A program made the position numbers and the translations under genes. Below, piece by piece: positions 18,527-27,459 of a stretch of 64,000 nucleotides of DNA. Where the stretch lies: positions 3,218,001-3,282,000 of the forward strand of contig NZ_CP033043.1 of NCBI RefSeq assembly GCF_003667825.1. Direction: 5' to 3'. This DNA is from Metabacillus litoralis (GTDB lineage Bacteria > Bacillota > Bacilli > Bacillales > Bacillaceae). Below the pieces are notes generated by a model that had not been told where the DNA came from, did not search any database, and was given only the letters and a program-made list of their open reading frames with translations. How positions within the stretch are numbered: position 1 is the first letter of the stretch; each line of letters opens with the position of its first letter.

Positions 18527-20157
18527 GACAATCGAGCCTCCTCAACCGTTAAGGCATCAGGAATATGACTGCCTCTTGTCATTCGATTTACGACCGTTGT
18601 ATAAAATGCATTTCCTTGAAAAAAACGCTTAGAAGGGGCTTCTGTTGTAATAGACCCTTGAAACATCATGGCACATCTTGTTGAATAACTTGCCGCAAAT
18701 TCAATATCATGTGTAACCATTACGATCGTTAAACCTTGTTTTTGTAGTTCTTTTAGCAGCTCTCCGAATTGCTGTTTAGAATCTGGATCAAGCCCTTTCG
18801 TTGGTTCATCCACAAGAAGTAAGGAGGGCTGTGGCAACAGCACCCCAGCTAGGGCCGCCTTTTGCATTTCCCCTCCACTAACGTCATATGGATGCCGCAT
18901 TAAAAGATGCTCTAGGTTAAAAAGATCGAGCAACTCTTGCATCCTTTTTTCTCCAGCATTTACATGATGATATAAAATAATCTCTTTTAGCTCATCTTCA
19001 ATCGTATCTTGTAGAAAAAATAACTTAGGGTTTTGTGGGAGAAAGCCTATTTCATTAGGAAGTTGTTTTTTCACTTTTTTACCTTTGTAATAAATTGAAC
19101 CTCTCTGTGTTCTAGCTAAGCCTGCCATCACCTTTAAGAGCGTAGATTTTCCAGTACCATTAGCTCCGACTATTGTTAGCCATTCCCCTTCATATACGCT
19201 TAGGGATAAGTCATTTAATATTTTGTTCGTGTCCTTCGAATATTGGAAGTCAAGGTGCTTTACCTGTAAAAGTACATTTTGGTAGGGTATATTCTCTGTG
19301 GTTTCATTTGTAACTTTAACTTGCAAATTATTTAACCACTTCTTCCCTTCCTTAACAGACAAGGGGATCAAACCAGAATGTTTTTCAGAGCTTTGATCTA
19401 AAAATAATCTTGCAGGGCTTGGTAAGTAATTGTACATCGCATGATTCTTATCTAGTCCAAGCCTTTGAATAACACTACGCGGATGATCAAAGTAAAGCAT
19501 TTCACCTTTATCCAACACCATTGCTCGGTCGGCAATCGCAAATAGCTCTTCTAACCGATGCTCTGCAATAATAACTGTGATGCCAAATTCTTCATTCATC
19601 GTTTGAAGCATTCCGATAAACTCTCTTGCTGCAACAGGATCTAATTGAGACGTTGGCTCATCAAGTAATAATACCTTAGGCTCCGTTAACAGAACAGCCG
19701 CTAAGTTAACAAGCTGCTTTTGTCCTCCAGAAAGCTCATATGTTTTTTTATCAAGTAAACCTTCTATACCGAAGAAATGGACAATCTCTGCTACTCGCTT
19801 TCTCATCTCTTCTGTCGATACTCCCATATTTTCTAGCCCAAAAATAAGTTCTTCTAAAACCTTGTCCATCACGATTTGATTTTCTGGATCTTGAAAGACC
19901 ATGCCGATCCTTTTTGCAGCTTCTTCTGCTTCAATAGTTGAAAGGGAGTTATTCTCTATGAAGAAATCACCTTTTTTTTCTCCGTGTGGAGCAATTTCTC
20001 TCTTAATAAGCCGGAGTAAAGTAGATTTTCCACTTCCAGATGGACCACAAAGAACGATAAATTCCCCCTGTTCAACTGAAAATGAAACGTCCTTTAATAC
20101 AGGTTTTTTTTCATCAGGGTAAGTAAAGCTTATATTTTTTGCTTCCAAAAATGCCAT
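18508..20157 (-). CDS. ECF transporter ATPase, two fused nucleotide-binding domains
   Basis: 549 residues: two ABC ATPase domains in one chain (EcfA-EcfA' fusion). Domain 1 has Walker A GPSGSGKST (about 37-45), signature LSGGQKQ and Walker B VLLLDEPTS; domain 2 has Walker A GANGTGKST, signature VSGGEMQKAAL and Walker B LLLVDEPTK. Both keep the switch His (EHRLEEL, THDIEFA). It powers vitamin uptake together with EcfT and the S component. ATG start inside the end of ecfT (28-base overlap), so translation is likely coupled. A dedicated fused ATPase shows this is a group I (non-shared) ECF system. Confidence 0.93.
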   Translation of the reverse strand: MAFLEAKNISFTYPDEKKPVLKDVSFSVEQGEFIVLCGPSGSGKSTLLRLIKREIAPHGEKKGDFFIENNSLSTIEAEEAAKRIGMVFQDPENQIVMDKVLEELIFGLENMGVSTEEMRKRVAEIVHFFGIEGLLDKKTYELSGGQKQLVNLAAVLLTEPKVLLLDEPTSQLDPVAAREFIGMLQTMNEEFGITVIIAEHRLEELFAIADRAMVLDKGEMLYFDHPRSVIQRLGLDKNHAMYNYLPSPARLFLDQSSEKHSGLIPLSVKEGKKWLNNLQVKVTNETTENIPYQNVLLQVKHLDFQYSKDTNKILNDLSLSVYEGEWLTIVGANGTGKSTLLKVMAGLARTQRGSIYYKGKKVKKQLPNEIGFLPQNPKLFFLQDTIEDELKEIILYHHVNAGEKRMQELLDLFNLEHLLMRHPYDVSGGEMQKAALAGVLLPQPSLLLVDEPTKGLDPDSKQQFGELLKELQKQGLTIVMVTHDIEFAASYSTRCAMMFQGSITTEAPSKRFFQGNAFYTTVVNRMTRGSHIPDALTVEEARLSWDVQK

Positions 20158-21017
20158 CGAACTGTATCCCTCCCCTCAATAAATAGTGGGATGGCAAGAT
20201 ATAGAGTGAAAACGCCAAGATAAAACCATTCTCTTCCTTGGATAACTGGTGATTCTAAAATAGGATAAATGCTTAACACCCCATCTCCCAGCCACCAGCC
20301 TGCTACTGCTACACTTCCTATCAATAGTAACGTAAACAGTACAAGCCAATCTTGTATTTTCATTTTAAAAGGCGTATATTTGCTTCTTTTTTTTAGACCG
20401 TACCCACGTGCGGCCATAGAATCTGCGGTTTGAATGGCTTCCTCTAAAGACCATGTTAATAAAATTTGTATAAGTAAAATACCGTTCTTTGCACGAGTTC
20501 GAATTTTCCCCTCTGAAACAGACAAACCCTTCCCTTTTTGTACCGATTCTATTTCTCTTAATCTACGTTTTAACAATGGCACAAATCTCATAGAAAGCAT
20601 CGTTAGTAAAGCCCATTGAGGAAGTATCCTAGAGAAAAGAAATAAAAACTTCTCAGCTGTGATCACAAGGTTATACGAAGCAAATAAAACCAATAGCGTA
20701 AAGATTGATAATGCTAAAATCACTCCCTGTATAATTGCCTCTAACATGACAGGATTATGATATAAATAAAATAAAATATGAGTTCCTCTTCGATTGATTA
20801 AAGGATTAATAATTAGAAAGAAAATAGATAGAAAAAACATCATAACAAGCCAGCTTCTTAATGTTTTCCCCTTATCAAGCTGTAAATGAAAAAAAATGAA
20901 CAAAAGAGCTGCAACAAATAAAAACACCGGATGCTTATAAAGCATGACCAGTGCTGCTGCGCCCACATAATAAAAAAAACTAACAAAAGGATGAAAGCTA
21001 TGAATTCCTCTATTCAT
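20130..21017 (-). CDS. ECF transporter transmembrane component EcfT
   Basis: About 295 residues with several membrane segments near the N-terminus (SFFYYVGAAALVMLYKH onward), two near the C-terminus, and the cytoplasmic coupling-helix region. The family's Ala-Arg-Gly signature appears in DSMAARGYGLKKR (about residue 205), which grips the ATPases. The ATG at 21017 is preferred; an in-frame TTG at 21023 lies only 5 bases after GAGG and is a possible alternative. It directly follows the lipoprotein stop codon. It anchors the S component to the fused ATPase. Confidence 0.9.
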   Translation of the reverse strand: MNRGIHSFHPFVSFFYYVGAAALVMLYKHPVFLFVAALLFIFFHLQLDKGKTLRSWLVMMFFLSIFFLIINPLINRRGTHILFYLYHNPVMLEAIIQGVILALSIFTLLVLFASYNLVITAEKFLFLFSRILPQWALLTMLSMRFVPLLKRRLREIESVQKGKGLSVSEGKIRTRAKNGILLIQILLTWSLEEAIQTADSMAARGYGLKKRSKYTPFKMKIQDWLVLFTLLLIGSVAVAGWWLGDGVLSIYPILESPVIQGREWFYLGVFTLYLAIPLFIEGRDTVRWHFWKQKI

Positions 21018-21023
21018 GATCAA

Positions 21024-21836
21024 TTAATCCTCATTATAATTTGTTGTATAAATCCACTGAACAGTATCACCATTAGTGACTGCAATAACACCTGCGCTTC
21101 GGTTTAACGTCGAACCATTTCTTTTTACAGTCCAGCCACTAAATTGACCTCTGTCAAATTCAAATAAATTATCAATACCCTCCACATACGCAGATGAACC
21201 GCTTCCTGTTACACTAACAGGTATACCTTTTTGTTTTAAGATCGTTAATGTCACATCCAAAACTGTGTTTCCTTCACTCATCACAACCTTTGTAGCAGGA
21301 AGAATGGTTCCTTTTTCACTATCACCTACAATTGAAATGGTAACCGTAGGCTTTGGTTCTTCCTTTTTCGGTGGTGGAGTGGTTGATTGTTCTTTTGTAG
21401 CAGTCGTTGTATCTTGTCTCGTTGATTCATTTGTAGCTTTTTTTGTTGTTGTTTCAGTCTTTTGAGTAGTGCTTTGTACTTTTTCTGTTTCTTTCTTTTC
21501 AGAAGTGTTTGTTGTACTAGTCGTTGTATTAGAAGACTTGCTTTGTGATGATGTAGAAGATGGTTCTTTTGTTTCTTCTTTTTTATCTTCTTTAACAACA
21601 GCCGTTGTTTCTTCTGTAGTTTTCTCTTCCGTTTGCACTTCTTGTTTATCTTCCGATTCGACTTCTTTTGTGGAATCAGCTAGTTGTTCAGCTTCTTGAT
21701 CACTCTTATCGTTTGACTGCGTTTCCTCACTTGCTTCTTCATTTAATACCGGTGATACTTCGTCTTTTTCACATGCTGCAGTAAAGAATAAAATTGTTGA
21801 GAACACGATCAGCAGAAAGGTTTTCATTTTTGACAA
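21024..21836 (-). CDS. DUF4430 lipoprotein of the cobalamin operon
   Basis: 270 residues. A signal peptide ends in FTAAC with Cys22 as the lipid anchor. Residues about 25-165 are a low-complexity Glu/Lys then Ser/Thr-rich spacer, and the C-terminal about 100 residues (TVTISIVGDSEKG ... WTVKRNGSTLNRSAG ... DTVQWIY) are a DUF4430 domain. DUF4430 is also the C-terminal beta domain of animal intrinsic factor and transcobalamin, so a corrinoid-binding role is plausible. The spacer would let the domain reach through the wall. TTG start 7 bases after GGAGGTG. Its place just before EcfT suggests it hands ligand to the transporter (inference). Confidence 0.85.
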   Translation of the reverse strand: MSKMKTFLLIVFSTILFFTAACEKDEVSPVLNEEASEETQSNDKSDQEAEQLADSTKEVESEDKQEVQTEEKTTEETTAVVKEDKKEETKEPSSTSSQSKSSNTTTSTTNTSEKKETEKVQSTTQKTETTTKKATNESTRQDTTTATKEQSTTPPPKKEEPKPTVTISIVGDSEKGTILPATKVVMSEGNTVLDVTLTILKQKGIPVSVTGSGSSAYVEGIDNLFEFDRGQFSGWTVKRNGSTLNRSAGVIAVTNGDTVQWIYTTNYNED

Positions 21837-21888
21837 AGCGTTACACCTCCAATTGTTTTTCTAATACGATCATCCATAAATGGGAAAC

Positions 21889-21909
21889 GCCCCTCCAAAT
21901 GGAGAGGGC
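21889..21909 (-). terminator. Intra-operon hairpin
   Basis: GCCCCTCC and GGAGAGGGC pair imperfectly across AAAT between the surface-protein and lipoprotein genes. Followed by a weak T-tract, so it may attenuate or mark an mRNA end. Confidence 0.4.
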
Positions 21910-21935
21910 ATTTCATTTCGTTATATTTCATTTCG

Positions 21936-23762
21936 TTATTGTTGTTGTCTTTTTCTAACATACAAACTAGTTATTCCTATAATAAGTAAAGCAAGACCAA
22001 TTAATGCCATGTTATAGCTTTGGGTAGCAGTATTTGGTAGAGGATAACCTTTCGTTTTTTCTGGTTGATCATTTTTAGTCGTACTAATATTTTCAGATGT
22101 ATCTTTATCAACATCGTCCTTCACTACAACAGGAGTTTCATTGTTGTCAGCAGGAGTCTCTGTGTTTTTCTTTTCAAGATTTAGGCTATATAAAGATCCT
22201 TTTCCATTTAAAAATAATTGATACGCAACAATTCCTCTATAGCCTTGATCTGTTGTAAATGAGTCACTAGTGTCTCCACCTTGCCAATCAAAGCCACCAT
22301 CATTATTTTGGTAGGAAAGCAAAAAGTCGATTAAACTAACACCGTCTTTTGAGAACAGACTACTATGTGAATCAATTGATAATGCCGATAGCGCAATAAC
22401 TAGTTGTGCAGCTGTTGAGCTGTTATCAATTTTTGAATTTTTGTATTGAGCTGATAGATATTTTACAGCTTCATCTACGGCACTCTTCACATCCGCGTTT
22501 GATTCAACATATGGAGCAAGTGCAGTTAATACCATAGCCGTTGTATCACTGTCACTCGTTGCTTCACCACTCCATGTCCAGCCACCATCATCGTTTTGGT
22601 TCTTCAGCAATTCATTGACCAATGCTTCTCGCGTCCATTTAGCTGAAGATGGAACTTCAAAGTTAGCACTATCTAATGCAATAAGGGCATAAGCTACCCC
22701 ATTTAATCCCTGCTTTGTTACATTTCCATTATAGATAGCTTGAACAAGATTATACCCTTCGATATTTGTTGGATCTTCACCTGCTGCTAAAGCACCCAAT
22801 GTTAGTCGCTCATAATCTGTAATTTTTGAAAAACTTCCTTGACGTTCGGTTAATTGTTTTTTCAAGTTTGCTAGATAGCTAGCCGGCAATGTTTTTCCTG
22901 CCTTTTTCAAAGCCACTGCCTGCCAGTCTCCAACCTCTTGTTTTAAAACATATTGACTCGCTGCATTTATTGCATTATTAAGGGCAGCTTGATCAAATTT
23001 CTCAACTGGCTGTTGTTCCTCTTCAGGTTGCTGCTCTTCCTCTGTAGGTTCTTCTGCCGGTGTTTCCCAAGATTCATATTTTAATGTTACTTTATCAGCT
23101 TTTTGAAGCTTGTAACTGTCAACTCCAACTGATGCCATCTCATCATTGACATAAAATGCCCAATAATAAGTACCTTCAGCAGCTAATCCTCCGATACTTG
23201 TAATCATCACGCCATATTCAGATGTTTCATATTCGATGTTTTCTTGTCCGTAACCAATCTTTAATAAATCAAATGCAGTTGGTTGATCAATGAACGCAAT
23301 TGATGAAGGCTCAGGTAAAATCACATGATCTTTATTACCAACTATTTGCAGTGACACGCTATTTTCAGAAGGCTTTGTCCAATCAGTATAACGAAAGCTT
23401 ATCTCGTCACCCTCTTGTACAACATAACTGTCTGCGCCAACTTGTGCTTGAACACCATTAACATAAAATGCCCAATAATATGGGTCGGTTGCTTTTAATC
23501 CGTTAATACCTGTGATAAAAACTCCATATTCCCCTTCAGTATACTCAATCTGGCTCTCGCCAACAGCTTGAACAAGTACATCAAATGCAGTTGTATCCTC
23601 TGCAAATGTATAGTTTGTTTCATCTAGTAATAGTTCATTGTTATTCCCAACAACTGATATTGTTTCCCCTTCTGCAGCAAATACAGTTGTCTGAAAGGTG
23701 CTAACGAATAAGGTAGAAACGAAAAGGACAGATAATATAATATGCTTTACTTTGTTGAACAA
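21936..23762 (-). CDS. Sortase-anchored corrinoid-binding-like surface protein (2x DUF4430 plus alpha/alpha barrel)
   Basis: 608 residues. Signal peptide (cleavage near VFA-A, residue 29), then two DUF4430 domains (about 33-112 and 117-197; both contain YYWAFYVN), an acidic Glu/Gln/Pro linker, a prenyltransferase/squalene-cyclase-like alpha barrel (about 225-500; repeats QNDDGGWTWSG and QNNDGGFDWQGG), a charged spacer, and the wall-sorting signal LPNTA (575-579), a hydrophobic helix and a basic tail. Human intrinsic factor has the same two modules in the reverse order. LPNTA is the motif of class D sortases. TTG start 7 bases after AGGAGA. It is the first gene under the cobalamin riboswitch, which supports a vitamin B12-capturing role. 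Confidence 0.88.
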   Translation of the reverse strand: MFNKVKHIILSVLFVSTLFVSTFQTTVFAAEGETISVVGNNNELLLDETNYTFAEDTTAFDVLVQAVGESQIEYTEGEYGVFITGINGLKATDPYYWAFYVNGVQAQVGADSYVVQEGDEISFRYTDWTKPSENSVSLQIVGNKDHVILPEPSSIAFIDQPTAFDLLKIGYGQENIEYETSEYGVMITSIGGLAAEGTYYWAFYVNDEMASVGVDSYKLQKADKVTLKYESWETPAEEPTEEEQQPEEEQQPVEKFDQAALNNAINAASQYVLKQEVGDWQAVALKKAGKTLPASYLANLKKQLTERQGSFSKITDYERLTLGALAAGEDPTNIEGYNLVQAIYNGNVTKQGLNGVAYALIALDSANFEVPSSAKWTREALVNELLKNQNDDGGWTWSGEATSDSDTTAMVLTALAPYVESNADVKSAVDEAVKYLSAQYKNSKIDNSSTAAQLVIALSALSIDSHSSLFSKDGVSLIDFLLSYQNNDGGFDWQGGDTSDSFTTDQGYRGIVAYQLFLNGKGSLYSLNLEKKNTETPADNNETPVVVKDDVDKDTSENISTTKNDQPEKTKGYPLPNTATQSYNMALIGLALLIIGITSLYVRKRQQQ

Positions 23763-23796
23763 CGTGTTCTCTCCTATCTATAAAAATTTATTGAGG

Positions 23797-23822
23797 CAAA
23801 AAAAAAGCCTCTATGTAAGAGG
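23797..23822 (-). terminator. Riboswitch expression-platform terminator
   Basis: CCTCT/AGAGG stem followed on the minus strand by ten T residues, located between the riboswitch aptamer and the first gene. A second hairpin (GTTAAGAAAAG with its partner, about 23833-23860) lies between and may act as antiterminator or anti-antiterminator. Confidence 0.75.
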
Positions 23823-23887
23823 ATTGCAGTCGTTAAGAAAAAAATGTCTTTTCTTAACACCCTCCTATCCGCGTAGTACGAGGTAAA

Positions 23888-24048
23888 AAAATAGGCAGGT
23901 CTCCTGACTTATGATCAACATCCTCACAGCCTTCCCATCTTATAGACAGTGGCAAATTTGTAAAGACTCTCATTTACAGTGGCGGGACCGCGCCGGACTT
24001 TCACCAGACTTCCCTTTTCATGATAGGATAATACTACCAACCTATTTT
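23888..24048 (-). ncRNA. Cobalamin riboswitch
   Basis: On the minus strand the conserved blocks appear in order: GGGAAGTCTGGTGAAAGTCC, GCGGTCCCGCCACTG, GCCACTG, TGGGAAGG and the B12 box AAGTCAGGAGACCTGCC (23892-23910 region). It would turn the operon off when adenosylcobalamin is plentiful, via the downstream T-rich terminator. Confidence 0.95.
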
Positions 24049-24205
24049 TATCATATTCATTTTAACTGTTTTAATCATAGTCTAGTATGAAAATGGTGTC
24101 AATATATGTAGGAGTCTGCATATATATGGTAGAAACTACAAAAAATCCATTTTTCCTTTCATTCATATAATATAGCGTTATTTATTCCCTGGTTGACTCA
24201 AAAAG

Positions 24206-24243
24206 AAAAAGCCATGATCTTTGAATCATGATCATGACTTTTT
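24206..24243 (-). terminator. Terminator of the GTPase-rpmG operon
   Basis: On the minus strand AAAAAGTCATGAT pairs with ATCATGGCTTTTT and ends in a T-rich tract just after the rpmG stop codon. Confidence 0.8.
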
Positions 24244-24246
24244 CGC

Positions 24247-24396
24247 TTATTTTGTTTCTCTATGCACTGTATATTTCTTTAATCGTGGGCAATATTTTTT
24301 AAGTTCAATTCGATCGGGGTTATTACGCTTATTTTTTGTTGTAATATAATTCCGATCACCAGTTTCTGTACATGCTAATGTAATTTTTACTCTCAT
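24247..24396 (-). CDS. rpmG: Ribosomal protein L33, cysteine-poor (zinc-independent) paralogue
   Basis: 49 residues. [20 protein letters not shown] is followed by [20 protein letters not shown] and the usual HRETK end. Zinc-binding L33 has two CxxC pairs; here the second Cys of each pair is replaced (C9-T-E-T12 and C36-P-R-L39), so zinc cannot be held in the normal way. In Bacillus subtilis such C-minus paralogues are induced by zinc limitation and replace the zinc form on the ribosome. ATG after AAGGAGGAAATCTTA. It follows the COG0523 GTPase gene by 27 bases, in a unit with a Zur-type box, which fits zinc-sparing expression. Confidence 0.93.
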   Translation of the reverse strand: MRVKITLACTETGDRNYITTKNKRNNPDRIELKKYCPRLKKYTVHRETK

Positions 24397-24423
24397 TAAG
24401 ATTTCCTCCTTGGAAAAATAAAA

Positions 24424-25614
24424 TTAATTTTCTGCAGTAAAAGCTGGAAGAGGATCGTTAAAAGAAGACCAATCCTGTTTCATTTCATCGTTTGTTAATA
24501 AGCATTCATCTAGAGCTTTTTCAATCAATTCACGGTTCATGCCGATCCCAATCATAACAAGCTCTGTTAATCGATCACCGTATGTGTTATCCCACTTTGC
24601 TAATAACTCAGGTTCTTCTTTTAAAAATTGATCCTGCTCTGCCTTTGAATAAGAAGCAATCCAATTTCCTGCTCCCTGAATGATAATAGAGGGACCAGCC
24701 TGTGAGAGAAGTCCTGTTATATCATTACGTGAAGCAAGCCAGAAAAACCCCTTAGCCCTAACGACGTCGACAGGCCAATTTTCAAGCCAAGTCATAAACC
24801 TTTCAGGATGAAACGGTATTTTCCTCTTATATACAAAAGAGGTGATTCCGTATTCCTCTGTTTCAGGTATATGTTCGTGCATAAGCTCTTGTATCCACCC
24901 TGCGGATTGGCTAGCTTGTTCGAAATCAAAAAGGTTCGTATCTAAAATTCTTGTGATTGGTACCTTTGAAAAAATAGATTCAATGATTGTGGCATCAGGA
25001 TTCAATTTATGGAGAACCGCTTTTAATTCATCTATATCTTCTCGCTCTACTAAATCTAATTTGTTTAATACAAGAATGTTAGCAAATTCTATTTGATCAA
25101 TTAACAAATCTACTACCTCCCTTGTATCTGTTGGATCTATTGCTTCGTTACGGTCAAGCAGACTCTCCCCAGAGGAATAGTCAAGCCAAAACCGATAAGC
25201 ATCTACAACAGTTACCATTGCATCTAGTTCACATATTTCAGTTAAGTTTGTCCCTAATTCTTCATCTATATATGTGAATGTCTGGGCTACAGGAATAGGC
25301 TCAGAAATACCGGATGATTCAATAACCAGATAATCTAAATGCCCTTGTTTCACTAATTTTTTCACCTCTATAATGAGGTCTTCTCTCAGTGTACAGCATA
25401 TACAGCCATTCTGAAGCTCAACAAGATTCTCCTCCGTACGGGAAAATCCACCTTGTTTAATAAGTAAGGCATCAATATTCACTTCACTCATATCATTAAC
25501 TATAACGGCTATTCTCCTATTATCTTTGTTACTTAAGAGGTGATTTAATAATGTCGTTTTTCCAGCACCTAAATAGCCACTTAAGACCGTTACTGGTATC
25601 TTTCTATTTTCCAT
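24424..25614 (-). CDS. yciC: COG0523 (CobW/YciC-like) metallochaperone GTPase
   Basis: 396 residues. The P-loop GYLGAGKT (13-20), the metal-binding CICC (71-74), ESSGISEP (switch/Walker B region) and the guanine-specificity motif NKLD are all present, with a CobW C-terminal domain. Zinc-regulated members of the family deliver zinc to essential enzymes when the metal is scarce. The CobW name might suggest cobalamin synthesis, and the B12-uptake operon is next door, but the Zur-type boxes upstream and the zinc-independent L33 downstream point to zinc. Similar to B. subtilis YciC (ZagA) by size, motifs and regulation; the symbol is by that resemblance. Confidence 0.87.
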   Translation of the reverse strand: MENRKIPVTVLSGYLGAGKTTLLNHLLSNKDNRRIAVIVNDMSEVNIDALLIKQGGFSRTEENLVELQNGCICCTLREDLIIEVKKLVKQGHLDYLVIESSGISEPIPVAQTFTYIDEELGTNLTEICELDAMVTVVDAYRFWLDYSSGESLLDRNEAIDPTDTREVVDLLIDQIEFANILVLNKLDLVEREDIDELKAVLHKLNPDATIIESIFSKVPITRILDTNLFDFEQASQSAGWIQELMHEHIPETEEYGITSFVYKRKIPFHPERFMTWLENWPVDVVRAKGFFWLASRNDITGLLSQAGPSIIIQGAGNWIASYSKAEQDQFLKEEPELLAKWDNTYGDRLTELVMIGIGMNRELIEKALDECLLTNDEMKQDWSSFNDPLPAFTAEN

Positions 25615-25635
25615 GTCATCCTCCTACACAAAACA

Positions 25636-25652
25636 AAATGATTACGATTTAT
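25636..25652. promoter_or_regulatory. Second, degenerate Zur half-box
   Basis: On the minus strand TAAATCGTAAT-C-ATT matches the left half of the Zur box perfectly, but the right half decays. It lies 22 bases before the GTPase start codon. Confidence 0.5.
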
Positions 25653-25696
25653 AATTTATAATTTTATGTAACTTATCAGAAAAAAACACAAAAAAC

Positions 25697-25718
25697 AAAT
25701 CGTAACAGTTACGTTTTA
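25697..25718. promoter_or_regulatory. Zur operator
   Basis: CGTAACAGTTACG is a perfect 6-1-6 inverted repeat within an AAAT...TTTA frame, close to the Bacillus Zur box TCGTAATNATTACGA. It lies just downstream of the -10 box, where bound Zur would block initiation. Confidence 0.75.
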
Positions 25719-25721
25719 TAT

Positions 25722-25748
25722 ATTATACTATCTTCCGTCGATATGCAA
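25722..25748 (-). promoter_or_regulatory. Promoter of the Zur-type GTPase operon
   Basis: -10 TATAAT at 25722-25727 and -35 TTGCAT at 25743-25748 on the minus strand, spacer 15 bases (short). The Zur box begins four bases past the -10. Confidence 0.5.
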
Positions 25749-25798
25749 TAAGTTTAATAAAAAAGTTTTAAAAAGAGAATTTCGGGAATAACATAAAT

Positions 25799-25832
25799 AA
25801 GAAAGGCTGACACCTAAATGCCAGCCTTTCTG
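25799..25832 (-). terminator. Terminator of the endopeptidase gene
   Basis: AGAAAGGCTG pairs with CAGCCTTTCT with a 12-base loop; the T-tract on the minus strand is interrupted (CTTATTTAT). Confidence 0.65.
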
Positions 25833-25838
25833 TTTCTA

Positions 25839-27035
25839 TTATAAATTCACACGCATAACGCGACCATTAAATTTTTGTGCCCAGTAACCACTAGACATAT
25901 TAGCGATTGCAACACCAGTCGAGCTTTGAGAACCAATGAATTTACCGCCACCTACATAAATACCAACATGTCCATCTTTTTTATATGTATCAAAGAATAC
26001 CATATCTCCAGGTTGCATGCTGCTTGTTGGAACTCTTGTACCAGTATTTTTAAGAATTTCCGTACTTGCTCCAACTCTTACTCCCACAGTTGAGAATGCC
26101 CAGCTTACGAATCCAGAGCAATCAAATCGACCATTAGCGATATCATAAGAATTTCTTCCGCCACCAAATACATAAACAGAATTTCCAATATATTTATAAC
26201 CAGCACTAATTAAATCATTAACAGTACCGTTAGGATTTACAGGTGTGTCTTCAAATGTAACTGTATTATTTGAAGTACCTTTTGCCGTTGTAACAGAATT
26301 AGATGAGTTTGTGGTTGTAGCAGCTGCCTTTGCAGCCTCTTCTGCAGCTGCTAATGCTGCTGCTTTTTGTTTTAAGCTGTTAATTGCAGCTTCTTTTGCT
26401 GTTTTTTCATCTTGAAGTTCTTTTCTTAATTGATCATTTTGTTGCTTTTGTGCCAGGATATCAGCCTGCATGCCTTCTAAATCTGCTCTTAAGTTTTCAA
26501 GGTCTGAAAGCACTTCCACTTTTGCAACCTTCTTTTCATTTAACTCTTTTTCATCAGCTTCTTGCTGTGAGATCATCGAACGATCTGCTTCTACAATTTT
26601 CCCTACCGCAAGTGCACGGTTTAGAAAATCACCGAAACTAGTAGATCCTAGTAAAACATCGATATATTCAACATTCCCACCACTGTGTTGGTAAGAAATT
26701 GCACGTTGCTTTAAAATTTCTGTACGTTCTTTAATAGCTTCTTCTAGTTTAGCGATCTCAGAATCCATAGCGTTTATTTCGTCTTGAGAAGTTTGAATCT
26801 GCTCTTCTGTTTGCTTAATCTTAGCTTCGTTATCTTTTATTGCTGCATCAACGCGTTCACTTTGTTTCTTTAAATTTTCTAACTCTGCTTGTACTTCTTG
26901 TACATCCTGAGTATGATCTTTAATTTCTTTTTGAACTTCTGTACTTGTTTCAGCGTTAACCGAAGGAATTGCAAATGAACTGCCTAATCCAATCATGACA
27001 GCTAAATTCATGATAACTAGTTTCTTTTTCGACAT
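25839..27035 (-). CDS. Secreted NlpC/P60 peptidoglycan endopeptidase, CwlO-like
   Basis: 398 residues. Signal peptide (to about residue 29, INA-type site), long coiled coil (about 30-250) and a C-terminal NlpC/P60 domain (about 275-398) with catalytic Cys in GRFDCSGFVSWAF and His in GHVGIYVGGGKF. The coiled coil includes the CwlO-like stretch FGDFLNRALAVGKIVEADRS. CwlO cuts D-glutamyl-diaminopimelate bonds in the lateral wall and is activated by FtsEX; this protein is shorter than B. subtilis CwlO (473) but has the same order of parts. ATG after AGGGGAAGAGA. The gene is monocistronic with a 424-base leader region and a terminator. WalR control is expected by analogy, but I found no clear WalR box. 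Confidence 0.88.
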   Translation of the reverse strand: MSKKKLVIMNLAVMIGLGSSFAIPSVNAETSTEVQKEIKDHTQDVQEVQAELENLKKQSERVDAAIKDNEAKIKQTEEQIQTSQDEINAMDSEIAKLEEAIKERTEILKQRAISYQHSGGNVEYIDVLLGSTSFGDFLNRALAVGKIVEADRSMISQQEADEKELNEKKVAKVEVLSDLENLRADLEGMQADILAQKQQNDQLRKELQDEKTAKEAAINSLKQKAAALAAAEEAAKAAATTTNSSNSVTTAKGTSNNTVTFEDTPVNPNGTVNDLISAGYKYIGNSVYVFGGGRNSYDIANGRFDCSGFVSWAFSTVGVRVGASTEILKNTGTRVPTSSMQPGDMVFFDTYKKDGHVGIYVGGGKFIGSQSSTGVAIANMSSGYWAQKFNGRVMRVNL

Positions 27036-27459
27036 TCTCTTCCCCTACTTTCGTTTCTCGTACATGAATCATTCTATGTATCTATTTTTATACAATACTA
27101 TTTTACTTATTTAGCCACAATTAGAAGTATATCATCAAAAAATGACAAAACTATGTTGTTAATATTACATTTATATTTCAAAAGTAACAAAATGTAGCTT
27201 TTTTTCGCCTCAAAAAAGCACATTTACAACTGTAACATAGTTCATATCCTAATTCTAGTATTTATCTATTAATAGAATTAATAGGGCTAAAAATGTATAA
27301 AAAAAGAGATAAATTGATTGTAGTAGGTTAAAAGGAGGGAGAAAAGAAGTGTATCAATGAGGAATCTTACCTAAACTCAATTTAAGTTAGTTCTTCTCCT
27401 CTCCCAGATTGTGACAATTTTTTCACTACTTTATCCACTATCATGAAGCGGACACATGA
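27036..27459. other. Intergenic region upstream of the endopeptidase
   Basis: About 424 bases with no convincing gene. It holds AT-rich leader/promoter sequence for the CwlO-like gene on the minus strand and an imperfect inverted repeat (GGAGGGAGAAAAGAAG with CTTCTCCTCTCCC, about 27332-27410). No clear known regulatory site was recognised. Confidence 0.4.

Noticed and set aside
24424..25614. CobW-type cobalamin biosynthesis role because the B12 operon is adjacent
   Set aside because: The gene is upstream of the cobalamin riboswitch in a separate unit, with Zur-type boxes and a zinc-sparing ribosomal protein.
27036..27200. WalR box upstream of the CwlO-like gene
   Set aside because: TGTTAC/TGTAAA words are present but not at the required 11-base period.
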